Below the pieces are notes generated by a model. The model saw nothing but the letters and a program-made list of their open reading frames with translations. It was not told where the DNA came from and ran no database searches. A stretch of DNA of 64,000 nucleotides from Radiobacillus kanasensis (GTDB taxonomy: Bacteria; Bacillota; Bacilli; Bacillales; Amphibacillaceae): the NCBI RefSeq assembly GCF_021049245.1, contig NZ_CP088020.1, positions 3,602,001 through 3,666,000 of the forward strand, in the 5' to 3' direction. Position 1 is the first letter of the stretch; each line of letters begins with the position of its first letter. The translations under genes were made by a program, and so were the position numbers. Of the stretch, positions 18,282 through 25,266 are shown piece after piece.

Positions 18282-18355
18282 GGATTTTTCTGTTACAACT
18301 CTACAAGTTGAATTCTCACACGGGCAGAGCCTTTGGTTTTAAAACCATTAATCAG

Positions 18356-18442
18356 AAAAAGCTCCGAGCTTGCGCTTGGAGCTTTACTTTCAGGATTGCA
18401 AATGAGATTTCCCGCTATTTGCTCAGCCTTTTCGAGGGTAAT
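18356..18442 (-). pseudogene. Fructokinase 3'-end remnant (left junction copy)
   Basis: Bases 18356-18410 match 28243-28295 (fructokinase terminator and last codons) and 18412-18442 match 28374-28404; the 78 bases between are missing. In the minus frame TLEKAEQIA corresponds to TLEKAKQMA of the intact kinase. Upstream the frame runs straight into transposase sequence, giving a chimeric 113-codon frame at 18293-18634. Confidence 0.8.
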
Positions 18443-19430
18443 CCAATCTTTGGGGGTCCAGACATATGCTGGTTCCCAAAGTGTTCTTTTTAACCAGCGG
18501 CTAATACGGAGCAATGACTTATTACTCTTCATCTCTAGCTGGATAAGTACTGTAAAACAATAAGCAACGAGCGCAAGGAAGATTTGATTTTGAATGACAG
18601 TTTCGCTCATGCTATAGAAGTGCTTGATCCACATGCTGTTTTAGCCATTTAAGAAATAGTTCTATTGCCCAACGTTGACGGTAAACTTCACTAATCTCTT
18701 CAGAATCGAGATTGAAACCATTGGTAATTAATCGCAAGATATTTCCCTTTGTATCTACTACTTCAAGTAGTCGAACACATTCTTTATACATTTTTACGTT
18801 GAACCGATATAGACCATATTATCGGAAAGAACGGTAGAATTTTCAGGAACCATAAAAGTTTCAATTTCACGAACGATAGCATTTTTCTTCAGTCTTGACA
18901 CCAAGAAATAACCATCTTCTATCATGCGATCAAATCGTTCGTAATCAACGCATCCACGGTCAAACACATACATGACTTCTTTATCATCTACAAGGACTCC
19001 TTGGCTGTTGTAATTACTGCTTCTTCTGGATAGACAGTATCTTTATCCATAATCACAAGTCGTAAGTGTAGCTTTACTCCTGCTTTTGTTTTACGGAATT
19101 TTGCCACTTATGATTCGTTAGGTTGAATGGAAGCGTGCTAGAATCAATGATTTTCAATGGCATATATGTCCCATTTCTAAAATGGATAACTTTTATTTTG
19201 TACACAAGATTCAAGAAAAAATTGGAAAGGATGACGGGATTGATTTCTTTATTCTTCCTCGAGAGCTGAGATAGACTAATCGATTCAAACCCAAGGACTC
19301 TCTGAAGTCCTTCATCTATTAGTGCATCGCTCATCTCCTCACGGCTCTCGAATCCTTGTAGTTGAGCGCAAATAACAGCAGATTTATGTATGCTTCCGCT
19401 GTCAGTTTTTTTGTGTAGTAATCCTGTTAA
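18443..19430 (-). pseudogene. Decayed IS4-type DDE transposase
   Basis: Minus-strand blocks in several frames rebuild an IS4-family transposase. The N-terminal block is LQRVLGFESISLSQLSRKN with FLNLVYKIKVIHFRNG and PLKIIDSSTLPFNLTNHKW (containing the first catalytic Asp). Middle blocks are scattered. The C-terminal block is IKHFYSMSETVIQNQIFLALVAY with LLRISRWLKRTLW. Several stops and frameshifts make it inactive. The C-terminal end is fused to the fructokinase remnant, so the right IS end is lost. Confidence 0.75.
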
Positions 19431-19445
19431 TTTTCTTCAACTTGT

Positions 19446-19628
19446 TCAAATAGTTTTTTTTGCATTTATGGGTACAATCCATATACCAAAGATGTATTTA
19501 GTATGTTCTTGTCCATACGGATAACCTTTACTATTGGGTTTGGATAGGAACCACCTGTACTTCCATTGAAAAGGATTTTTTGTTGTATGAACATTTAATT
19601 TTTGGAGATTTTTAGTATTTTGAATCAT
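19446..19628 (-). CDS. Short hypothetical frame, doubtful
   Basis: 60 codons (MIQNTKNLQKLNVHTTKNPF...), basic, with no recognised family and no clear ribosome site. It lies between the decayed transposase and non-coding DNA, so it may be residue of a lost gene. Confidence 0.2.
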   Translation of the reverse strand: MIQNTKNLQKLNVHTTKNPFQWKYRWFLSKPNSKGYPYGQEHTKYIFGIWIVPINAKKTI

Positions 19629-20176
19629 CTGCGTTAATTAATGCAATGCTAGTGATAATTCGTAAATTACTATTTAACGCGAAATTATAGAAACCATTCT
19701 TTACTACCTCGTATCCCTACTCCCCTGTTGTATCTCGACAACTAGGTGGAGCAGCCCTGAACAACTTAACCATGCCTTTGACAACTCGATAGTGCCCTGT
19801 AAAACTCAAGGGTGTCCCGGTTTAGTCTTATTAGAATAGGTGACGTCCTAGCATCACATGGAAAAAATTTTTTAGGGCATATTGAGTTGTACGTGATGAA
19901 ATAAAAACAGCAAATATATAAGGGTATGACAAAGTTGATGGTGCTTTACTGTCCATAACGGAAGAATCAGCATCTAAAGAGAGTTAGGGCATGATTAAGT
20001 GGTTTTAGACACCTGTACATCGACAATAGTCCTTGTTCTGTTACAACAAAAAGCTATTCTCGCAACTGATATTTTAATCGTTTAGGCAAATGATCCACGA
20101 CAGAAAAAATACTAATAGTGGTTGTTAAGATTAAGATTCTAATGATTCTCAGTCCAGACCTGGTCTTATAGTTACA
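19629..20176. other. Non-coding stretch with degenerate tandem units
   Basis: No gene is supported. 19736-19820 holds four imperfect 19-23-base units with the shared core ACAACTnnnnnnTGCCCT. The remainder is AT-rich, with no strong stem next to the YhfC stop at 20177. Confidence 0.45.
19736..19820. repeat. Four degenerate ~20-bp tandem units
   Basis: Units start at 19736, 19759, 19780 and 19799. Each has (G)ACAACT near its start and GCCCT or GTCCC at its end. There is no spacer/repeat alternation as in CRISPR. Confidence 0.45.
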
Positions 20177-20959
20177 CTAACCAACAAAATGGAATCGAGA
20201 ACGCCGCATGTACACAATGGAAAGAACAGCTGCAATTAGTAGCACACCTTCGGTAATTAAGAAATGAACTTCCAATACTTTTGAAATAAGTACTATAAAG
20301 TTTACCGAACCGTGAATGAGAATTGCGTAGAAGAGATAAAGAAGATTTTTATGCCTAACAGCATAAAGAACTAAAAGAGATAGCGCAATTTGTAATATAA
20401 AGACCGTAATTCGTTCAAACCCAGTAAGCAGAAATACTTCTGAGGGCGCTTGAATTAATTGTTGCTTCACACCCATCAACGCTTCTGATTGCTTCCCCCC
20501 CACCTCCAGCATTTGGTCAAATTTACCAGTATTAATTAGATTTGCCGTCATAATGTTTTGCAGGCTCGCAAAACCGCCAATTAAAATGGCTTCTACCCCC
20601 CCATGCCCAATCCCATACGATATTCCGTCTTTCCATTCACGATATTTTTTAAGTAGGTATGCAAAACCAATAAATCGACCAACCTCTTCAAAAATACTCG
20701 AGGATAAACTCCCATAGACAGCAAATAGATAGGGATTACTCTTAAAAAAATTTGCGGTAGTTTCATTTTGGTGTAATACGAATGCGTTTACAGAGTTTCC
20801 AAGTAGCTGAGAAAAAGCTAAAAAAACAACAATGCCAACTAGAAGTGGTTTCCAAAAAACACCTCGCTTTTTTTTGTAATAGATAAAGATAACAACAGGA
20901 ACCAAAAGTGAGAAAAAAGCTGAAACAACCATAAAAACGATAGATTGCTGATTGACCAT
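20177..20959 (-). CDS. YhfC-family intramembrane metalloprotease
   Basis: 260 residues with about seven to eight membrane segments. Putative active-site motifs are FEEVGRFIGF (near residue 92), GIGHGGVEAI (near 118) and ILIHGSVNF (near 213), as in the YhfC (DUF2324) family, which is related in logic to CPBP proteases. Start supported by GGAGG. It is the last gene of the padR operon, 15 bases from the DCC gene. In bacteriocin clusters such proteases often process toxin or give immunity; here that is inference. Confidence 0.75.
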   Translation of the reverse strand: MVNQQSIVFMVVSAFFSLLVPVVIFIYYKKKRGVFWKPLLVGIVVFLAFSQLLGNSVNAFVLHQNETTANFFKSNPYLFAVYGSLSSSIFEEVGRFIGFAYLLKKYREWKDGISYGIGHGGVEAILIGGFASLQNIMTANLINTGKFDQMLEVGGKQSEALMGVKQQLIQAPSEVFLLTGFERITVFILQIALSLLVLYAVRHKNLLYLFYAILIHGSVNFIVLISKVLEVHFLITEGVLLIAAVLSIVYMRRSRFHFVG

Positions 20960-20974
20960 AAGGAGCCTCCTTAA

Positions 20975-21364
20975 TTACTTTTTTTTACATGATTCGTCAC
21001 ATTTTCCTAGTGGAACAATTGAGCGTTTATTCGCCACGTATTGATATATAGACCCGCCAAACCCCAATATGCTAGACAATTTTAAAAGCGGCCATATAGG
21101 TAGAAAGATAGGTAATCTCCATGACAGAGAAACGAAGGTATCAATACCAGATACAACACGATAATTCCTATGAACTCTGGAATGCATACTCATGAGTAGG
21201 TTGTCTTCTGGGACTTGAATTTTACTTTCAATATTATTACCACGAATGCCAACCATCTCTACTAGATTTAACCAGTCTAGTTTTTCAATTTTTTCTTTTA
21301 CATTGATACACAATGGGCACCAATTATCATAATAGACTGATATTTTAAAAGACTCTTTTCTCAT
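20975..21364 (-). CDS. DCC-family thiol-disulfide oxidoreductase (DUF393)
   Basis: 129 residues. N-terminal VYYDNWCPLCINV gives the D-x-x-C-P-x-C active site (Cys16, Cys19) of the DCC/DUF393 family. A mid-protein amphipathic/hydrophobic stretch (LPIFLPIWPLLKLSSIL) and a C-terminal GKCDESCKKK pair follow. From memory, DCC proteins often neighbour HTTM-domain proteins, and SdpB in the next operon is HTTM-like, which supports a link. SdpC here has no cysteine, so the target would be another protein such as SdpA. Confidence 0.75.
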   Translation of the reverse strand: MRKESFKISVYYDNWCPLCINVKEKIEKLDWLNLVEMVGIRGNNIESKIQVPEDNLLMSMHSRVHRNYRVVSGIDTFVSLSWRLPIFLPIWPLLKLSSILGFGGSIYQYVANKRSIVPLGKCDESCKKK

Positions 21365-21393
21365 TTTTTCCTTCTCCTCATTAAGCCGTATTA

Positions 21394-21675
21394 TTAAATC
21401 ATTTTTTCATTCACATAAATGATTACACAAAGGCCGTATCCTATGCCAAATATAGTTAGAATAAGCTCTTGGTGAGGAAAACTAATAAACCCACTGACTA
21501 ATAATAATAAACCAAGAGGGGCGAACAAGTAAAAGCCTGCAATTCGTGCTAATTTATCTTTATCTTTAACACGTGCTTGATTAAACCCCGATAAAATCCA
21601 AACCTGTTTTTTAACACCTACCATATATGCCAGTATTAAAAAAACAACGCCAAAAATAATTAAATTGTAGTTCAT
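21394..21675 (-). CDS. DUF3784-like small membrane protein, candidate immunity
   Basis: 93 residues with three hydrophobic helices. Between helices 1 and 2 lies a polar loop, ILSGFNQARVKDKDKLARIAG. Helix layout and loop match DUF3784 proteins and recall the topology of SdpI-type immunity proteins. It shares the pattern G-x-YLF...SG-F-SF-x-x-x-E with the C-terminal half of the neighbouring HAAS protein. Start supported by GGAGGTATATGG. Third gene of the padR operon. Confidence 0.6.
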   Translation of the reverse strand: MNYNLIIFGVVFLILAYMVGVKKQVWILSGFNQARVKDKDKLARIAGFYLFAPLGLLLLVSGFISFPHQELILTIFGIGYGLCVIIYVNEKMI

Positions 21676-21710
21676 CCATATACCTCCATTTACAATTTTA
21701 TGAAATAATA

Positions 21711-22301
21711 CTATTTCACAAACCGTTTATTAACAATGCCATAAAAACTAATCACAAGAACCAGTATGCATCCGGTAAACACAATTTCTTTATTCGAAAA
21801 GCTTACAAATTCACCAGATAGGAATATACACCCCAATAAAAACAGATAAAGACTTCCCAACTTCGATAACGCCTTTCGACCTCTTATATTTCCAGGGTTT
21901 TTTCGGACTATGGCAAACCCCCAGAGCAGCCTCTTTTTAAGAACCAGATAGGAAAAGAAAAATAACATTAAGGCAATAAGAATCTCCTGGTGTGATGGAA
22001 ATAGGAAAATCCCAATCGGTATTATGAGTAACGGTAGTAGAAAGACATAGTTAGGGTGTCTTTTTGACTTATTTTCTTCTTCTATGAGGTCCTTCGCGAG
22101 AGCCTGAACTGTTAGAAATTCTTCTTTGACCTTATCTTCAATTTCTTGCTCTGTTAATCCATTTGCACGTTGGTCGGATATATATCCCCTTAAATGATCA
22201 GTTATTTCAACTATATAACTTTCTCTCTTAGTCTTTGGAATTTCGGAAAGCTCTTGATTAAGATCTTCCAAAAATAAATGTATATAATCATTTTTTTCCA
22301 T
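21711..22301 (-). CDS. HAAS-domain membrane protein
   Basis: 196 residues. Residues 1-80 are a soluble helical HAAS domain ([29 protein letters not shown], then [14 protein letters not shown]), which typically accompanies PadR regulators. The rest has four membrane helices. Its last 75 residues resemble the adjacent DUF3784 protein. It overlaps the padR end by 14 bases, so the two are coupled. By analogy with other PadR-HAAS pairs it may sequester or modulate PadR at the membrane. Confidence 0.75.
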   Translation of the reverse strand: MEKNDYIHLFLEDLNQELSEIPKTKRESYIVEITDHLRGYISDQRANGLTEQEIEDKVKEEFLTVQALAKDLIEEENKSKRHPNYVFLLPLLIIPIGIFLFPSHQEILIALMLFFFSYLVLKKRLLWGFAIVRKNPGNIRGRKALSKLGSLYLFLLGCIFLSGEFVSFSNKEIVFTGCILVLVISFYGIVNKRFVK

Positions 22302-22656
22302 TTGGGTCTATATCACCCTCTCTTAAGACTATTAATGCATCATGAATCTCTTTAAATTGTTTCAAACGATCAGTTAATACATTGCTCCCTTCTAAAGTGA
22401 TTTGGTAGTACTTCCTCCCTGGTCCATTAATCGAATCCTTCCAAAAGTATTCGATTAACCCCTTTTCAGTCATTCTTTTCAAAATGGGATAAATAGCCCC
22501 TTCAGAGATGGAGAAAACATGGGAGGTAGTTTTTAAAGCTGCAGAAATTTCATAACCATACATAGCTCGAGTGCGAATTAACGAAAGAATAGCTAGCTCA
22601 AAAGTACCTTTTCGTAATTGAACCATCCACTTATCCATATTATTATTTTTATTCAT
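22288..22656 (-). CDS. PadR-family transcriptional regulator
   Basis: 122 residues: a winged helix-turn-helix of the PadR type ([51 protein letters not shown]) and a short C-terminal dimerisation helix. First gene of a five-gene operon. No ribosome site precedes the ATG at 22656. The promoter places the transcript start on or next to the A of that ATG, so the mRNA is probably leaderless. It probably represses its own operon through the palindrome over the promoter. Confidence 0.85.
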   Translation of the reverse strand: MNKNNNMDKWMVQLRKGTFELAILSLIRTRAMYGYEISAALKTTSHVFSISEGAIYPILKRMTEKGLIEYFWKDSINGPGRKYYQITLEGSNVLTDRLKQFKEIHDALIVLREGDIDPNGKK

Positions 22657-22662
22657 ACGTTA

Positions 22663-22691
22663 ACTATATATGATTAACATCTATATTTCAA
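22663..22691 (-). promoter_or_regulatory. padR promoter, predicted leaderless start
   Basis: Minus strand: TTGAAA (22686-22691), 17-base spacer, TATAGT (22663-22668), then six bases to the ATG whose A is at 22656. Transcription would start at about +1 = A of ATG. Confidence 0.65.
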
Positions 22692-22718
22692 TGATATATA
22701 GATGTTAATCATATATAG
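22664..22718. promoter_or_regulatory. 23-bp perfect palindromic arms over the padR promoter
   Basis: Arms 22664-22686 and 22696-22718 are exact reverse complements with a 9-base centre. Each arm contains ATTAACATCTATAT or its complement. The structure covers both the -35 and -10, so a bound dimer of dimers (PadR itself is the natural candidate) would shut the operon. Confidence 0.75.
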
Positions 22719-22742
22719 CGCTTTTCCCATTAATGAAATAGG

Positions 22743-22772
22743 AAAAGTACGGAGTAATAAACTCCGCACTTT
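22743..22772 (-). terminator. Terminator of sdpABC
   Basis: Minus strand: AAAGTGCGGAGT pairs with ACTCCGTACTTTT around TTATT. It lies after the sdpC stop (22794) and ahead of the padR promoter, so the two operons are transcribed separately. Confidence 0.7.
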
Positions 22773-22793
22773 AAATGGGTGTTATGCTGAAAA

Positions 22794-23360
22794 CTAATTA
22801 ACTTCTTCTACAAGGGAGCGAATTGCCATTTCCCTGTTCGTGTCATCTTTTATGATAACTGGGGTAATGTCAATCGCAAAAAGAACAAGGACGATACCAG
22901 CTGCCGCTGCAGCAGCATAGTAATAGTAGTAGTACCATTCAACAGAAACTGAGGCTTCCTGTGCTACCACACCTGTTTTCACTGCTTTTTCCATCGCTGC
23001 AACATCATTTTCAATGATTCCGCCAGCTTCTTTTAAGAGGCTATCTATTTGGGCTGGATTATTAGAGTATGTGGCCTCTTGCAGTTCATCAAAAAAAGAA
23101 GGATTCTCTTTCTTGATCTTCTCAATAATACTTTTGGCAAACTTTTCGGTCTTCTTAGTATTTAGCTTTTCAACCATTGATTGGTTAAAGACTTCTGGAA
23201 GACTGTGTCCAAGTTCGCCTTGTGCAAAGACAAATCCGCGGAAGATTTCCTCACCGGTGTACTTTTTTTGCTTTGCTTCTACCTTATTGTTAATTCCAGG
23301 AGCAAATGTAAACCCAAAAACCATTGCTAGCGATAGTAGCGTTGCAATCACCTTTTTCAT
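22794..23360 (-). CDS. sdpC: SdpC-family sporulation-delaying toxin precursor, cysteine-free
   Basis: 188 residues. A Sec signal peptide (cleavage near VEA|KQ, residue 29) is followed by the conserved SdpC pro-domain TGEEIFRGFVFAQGELGHSLPEV (B. subtilis SdpC has FSGEDYFRGLLFGQGEVG at the same place). The presumed mature toxin region has Trp142, six tyrosines (143-148), six alanines (149-154), a hydrophobic run GIVLVLFAID and a charged tail. Unlike B. subtilis SDP, which has a disulfide, the whole protein has no cysteine. The ATG directly follows the sdpB stop, with GGAGGTGAG upstream. Expected to collapse the proton motive force of target cells. Confidence 0.85.
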   Translation of the reverse strand: MKKVIATLLSLAMVFGFTFAPGINNKVEAKQKKYTGEEIFRGFVFAQGELGHSLPEVFNQSMVEKLNTKKTEKFAKSIIEKIKKENPSFFDELQEATYSNNPAQIDSLLKEAGGIIENDVAAMEKAVKTGVVAQEASVSVEWYYYYYYAAAAAAGIVLVLFAIDITPVIIKDDTNREMAIRSLVEEVN

Positions 23361-24293
23361 TTAACTCACCTCCTTTAAATCGTATGCTCCTTCCTCGTTT
23401 TTTTGGCCCTTAAAAGAAAGGAGTTTTAATTGGGATTCAACCGGAATTAAGTACAACATAAGTGTACCGACCATAACCATTGAAAAACTAATCAATCCTA
23501 ACATTAGTGCAAAAATTTCATGCATAAAAACAGCTATAACAAAAATACTCTTCCAGTACTTTTTAGGTGCAAAGAGGCCGCCAAAAATGAGAAGCTGAAC
23601 AAGTAAGGTACCCCAGGTCGGAATGACGATTAAGGGGCTACCCACAATAGGATTGGTAATTTGGTCAAAAAAAGAATTAAATCCTATCGTTTTCTCGCGA
23701 CTATAATAATAAACAGCTGTGCCATCTATCCATTCTGCATTTCCTAGTTTGGCAATGGTAGAGTGGAAGTAAATGATCGCCACCTGAATTCGAATAAAAA
23801 TTATAGATATGTTTGCGATAATTTTAGAATACATATTAACTGATAATGTCTTCTCTGGGCTCTCCCAATGCCATTTTCTTCGATCTGTCAATGTAATTGG
23901 GATTAATAAGAAAGCGATAACTGAAGCAGCCTGTTCACCACCATCTATTACAACCATGGCCGACTGCATACTATAAGCTATATACCAGTGAAGAATACCA
24001 GTAAAACGGGGTCTCCACCCAATTACGACCAGGAATAAGATGAATACAAAAATCCATCTAATCAGATTAAGATATGTATAATCATTTTGAGCTAAACAAA
24101 AAGCGCTAAATCCGTAGTCACATATGGGGTAATCTGCAGATGCTGAAGAAGGTTTAAAAAGAATTTCTGGTTTATTTACGATTAGTGTCAACATACCTGC
24201 GAAGGCAATTAAACTTCTAGCTAGTCCATACACATTCGTCCATGGCGTTTTAATTTTCCACTCAGATAGGATATTCTCTATTTTGCGGAACAT
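23361..24293 (-). CDS. sdpB: SdpB-family HTTM-domain membrane protein
   Basis: 310 residues with about eight membrane helices and the HTTM/VKGC-like signature TPWTNVYGLARSLIAFAG near the N-terminus, then FIRIQVAIIYFHSTIAKLGNAEWIDGTAVYYY and MHEIFALMLGLISFSMVM. SdpB works with SdpA to mature SdpC into the exported peptide. It overlaps sdpA by 16 bases and ends one base before sdpC, indicating tight coupling. Confidence 0.85.
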   Translation of the reverse strand: MFRKIENILSEWKIKTPWTNVYGLARSLIAFAGMLTLIVNKPEILFKPSSASADYPICDYGFSAFCLAQNDYTYLNLIRWIFVFILFLVVIGWRPRFTGILHWYIAYSMQSAMVVIDGGEQAASVIAFLLIPITLTDRRKWHWESPEKTLSVNMYSKIIANISIIFIRIQVAIIYFHSTIAKLGNAEWIDGTAVYYYSREKTIGFNSFFDQITNPIVGSPLIVIPTWGTLLVQLLIFGGLFAPKKYWKSIFVIAVFMHEIFALMLGLISFSMVMVGTLMLYLIPVESQLKLLSFKGQKNEEGAYDLKEVS

Positions 24294-24820
24294 GTAATGT
24301 CCCCTTTCACAATCTTAGTTACTTTTGTTTCTGATTCGCTATATTTAAAATAACTCCATGGAATTGTTTTTTCCTGGGTGAAATAATAAGTGCCACAGAG
24401 AAGAGGACTTGGTGCTATATTTTCAACTTCTACTTCATTAGCTTGCTTCTTGCAGGAGTCTAAATCACTATTATCACATTTGCTCCATTCTCCCTTTTCG
24501 ATTTTCGTAAAAAGTGCCCCCATTTCCACTCCTTGGGCACGACCTTTTCGATATAATCCGAATATATTTTCTGCCCGCATAGTCGGCCAGAGGATTTCAG
24601 TGCTTTTCTCGTCTGCTGCGTATAGGCCCATTATCGGGGCACGTGGATCCTTACTAAAAAACCCCCACCCCTGTGGCAGTATAGATGAATATACAACCTG
24701 TGAATCTTTTGTAGGAGAAACTGCTGTAGCCCCCATACCAGTAATTACAGAGGAAAGAAAAATGAATCCCCAAAACACTGAAAAGGCAAAGAAAAATATA
24801 ATGAGTTTCTTTTTTTCCAT
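24278..24820 (-). CDS. sdpA: SdpA-family protein
   Basis: 180 residues. An N-terminal membrane anchor (KKLIIFFFAFSVFWGFIFLSSVI) precedes an extracytoplasmic domain with the SdpA-type pattern LPQGWGFFSKDPRAP near residue 48 and four cysteines (KCDNSDLDSC, LLCGTYYF, ITC). SdpA is needed with SdpB for toxin production. The start has GGGAGGG at good spacing. First gene of the operon, facing the HTH-TPR regulator across a 446-base region. Confidence 0.8.
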   Translation of the reverse strand: MEKKKLIIFFFAFSVFWGFIFLSSVITGMGATAVSPTKDSQVVYSSILPQGWGFFSKDPRAPIMGLYAADEKSTEILWPTMRAENIFGLYRKGRAQGVEMGALFTKIEKGEWSKCDNSDLDSCKKQANEVEVENIAPSPLLCGTYYFTQEKTIPWSYFKYSESETKVTKIVKGDITCSAK

Positions 24821-24871
24821 TGATGTCCCTCCCTTCTTTTATTGGGATGAGTAACATGTTTTTAGTTTTTA

Positions 24872-24889
24872 AGCGTTTGCGTTAACGCT
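24872..24889. promoter_or_regulatory. Operator-like dyad upstream of sdpA
   Basis: AGCGTTTGCGTTAACGCT: AGCGTT and AACGCT are inverted, with a second GCGTT half-site and a 10-bp GCGTTAACGC core. It is the only GC-containing ordered motif in this AT-rich region. Likely a regulator site; it only loosely resembles cre. Confidence 0.45.
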
Positions 24890-25236
24890 AGTTTGATAGT
24901 CTATTGATCGTTTTTTTAGTTACTTTATTCTATAATTTCCATAAAGGTAATAAGACTTTCAATTCGCAATATAACTTCATGAAGCAACAATATCATAGTT
25001 CCTTAAAGTTTATTTGAGAATAAAATTCAAGTTAACTGCAAATTTATAGCAATCTGTAATCATAATTAGAAAGATGATGAAAATTTTCATAAGATTGTAT
25101 ATAAAATAGGTATTTCTTTAGCTTCTAAAAAAAACTTGAAAATAAAATTCTTCTAAATTTCAAATTTTAAAGTATTAAACCGTATTTATGCCTGTACTTA
25201 AATTGATTTAAAGTGGTATTATTTTCCTAATCCTTC

Positions 25237-25260
25237 TATAATAAATATAGGAAGGAGGTG
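25237..25260 (+). promoter_or_regulatory. -10 box and ribosome site of the HTH-TPR regulator
   Basis: TATAAT at 25237-25242 lacks a good -35 (TGGTAT at 17 bases). AAGGAGGTG at 25252-25260 fixes the start at 25267 rather than the GTG at 25258 that overlaps it. Confidence 0.55.
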
Positions 25261-25266
25261 GGATAT

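Larger units (their letters stand above)
17691..18300 (-). mobile_element. IS200-type insertion sequence (tnpA only)
   Basis: The element contains only a tnpA gene. Upstream of tnpA lies a strong stem (18231-18243 CCTTTCGTTATAA with 18269-18281), the kind that shields IS200 tnpA from outside transcription. Downstream is a small subterminal hairpin GCCCT-ATA-AGGGC (17696-17708). Exact ends are estimated, since IS200 elements lack terminal inverted repeats and target duplications. Confidence 0.7.
24821..25266. other. Divergent control region between sdpABC and the HTH-TPR regulator
   Basis: 446 bases of AT-rich DNA with no gene. It contains the dyad at 24872-24889 on the sdp side and TATAAT at 25237-25242 on the regulator side. 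TAGAAT is a possible sdp -10 near 24930, without a good -35, which would suit activator dependence. Confidence 0.6.

Noticed and set aside
19736..19820. Possible CRISPR array
   Set aside because: Units are short, degenerate and contiguous without spacers; no cas gene is nearby.
22900..22945. Tyr/Ala run in sdpC as a microsatellite
   Set aside because: Codons are mixed, not a pure trinucleotide repeat, so slippage is not the simple cause.
24390..24854. 154-codon plus-strand frame over sdpA
   Set aside because: Antisense shadow of sdpA; composition is atypical and no start signal exists.
24872..24889. A canonical cre box before sdpA
   Set aside because: The centre is GCGTTAACGC rather than AANCGNWNNC; the match is too weak to name it cre.
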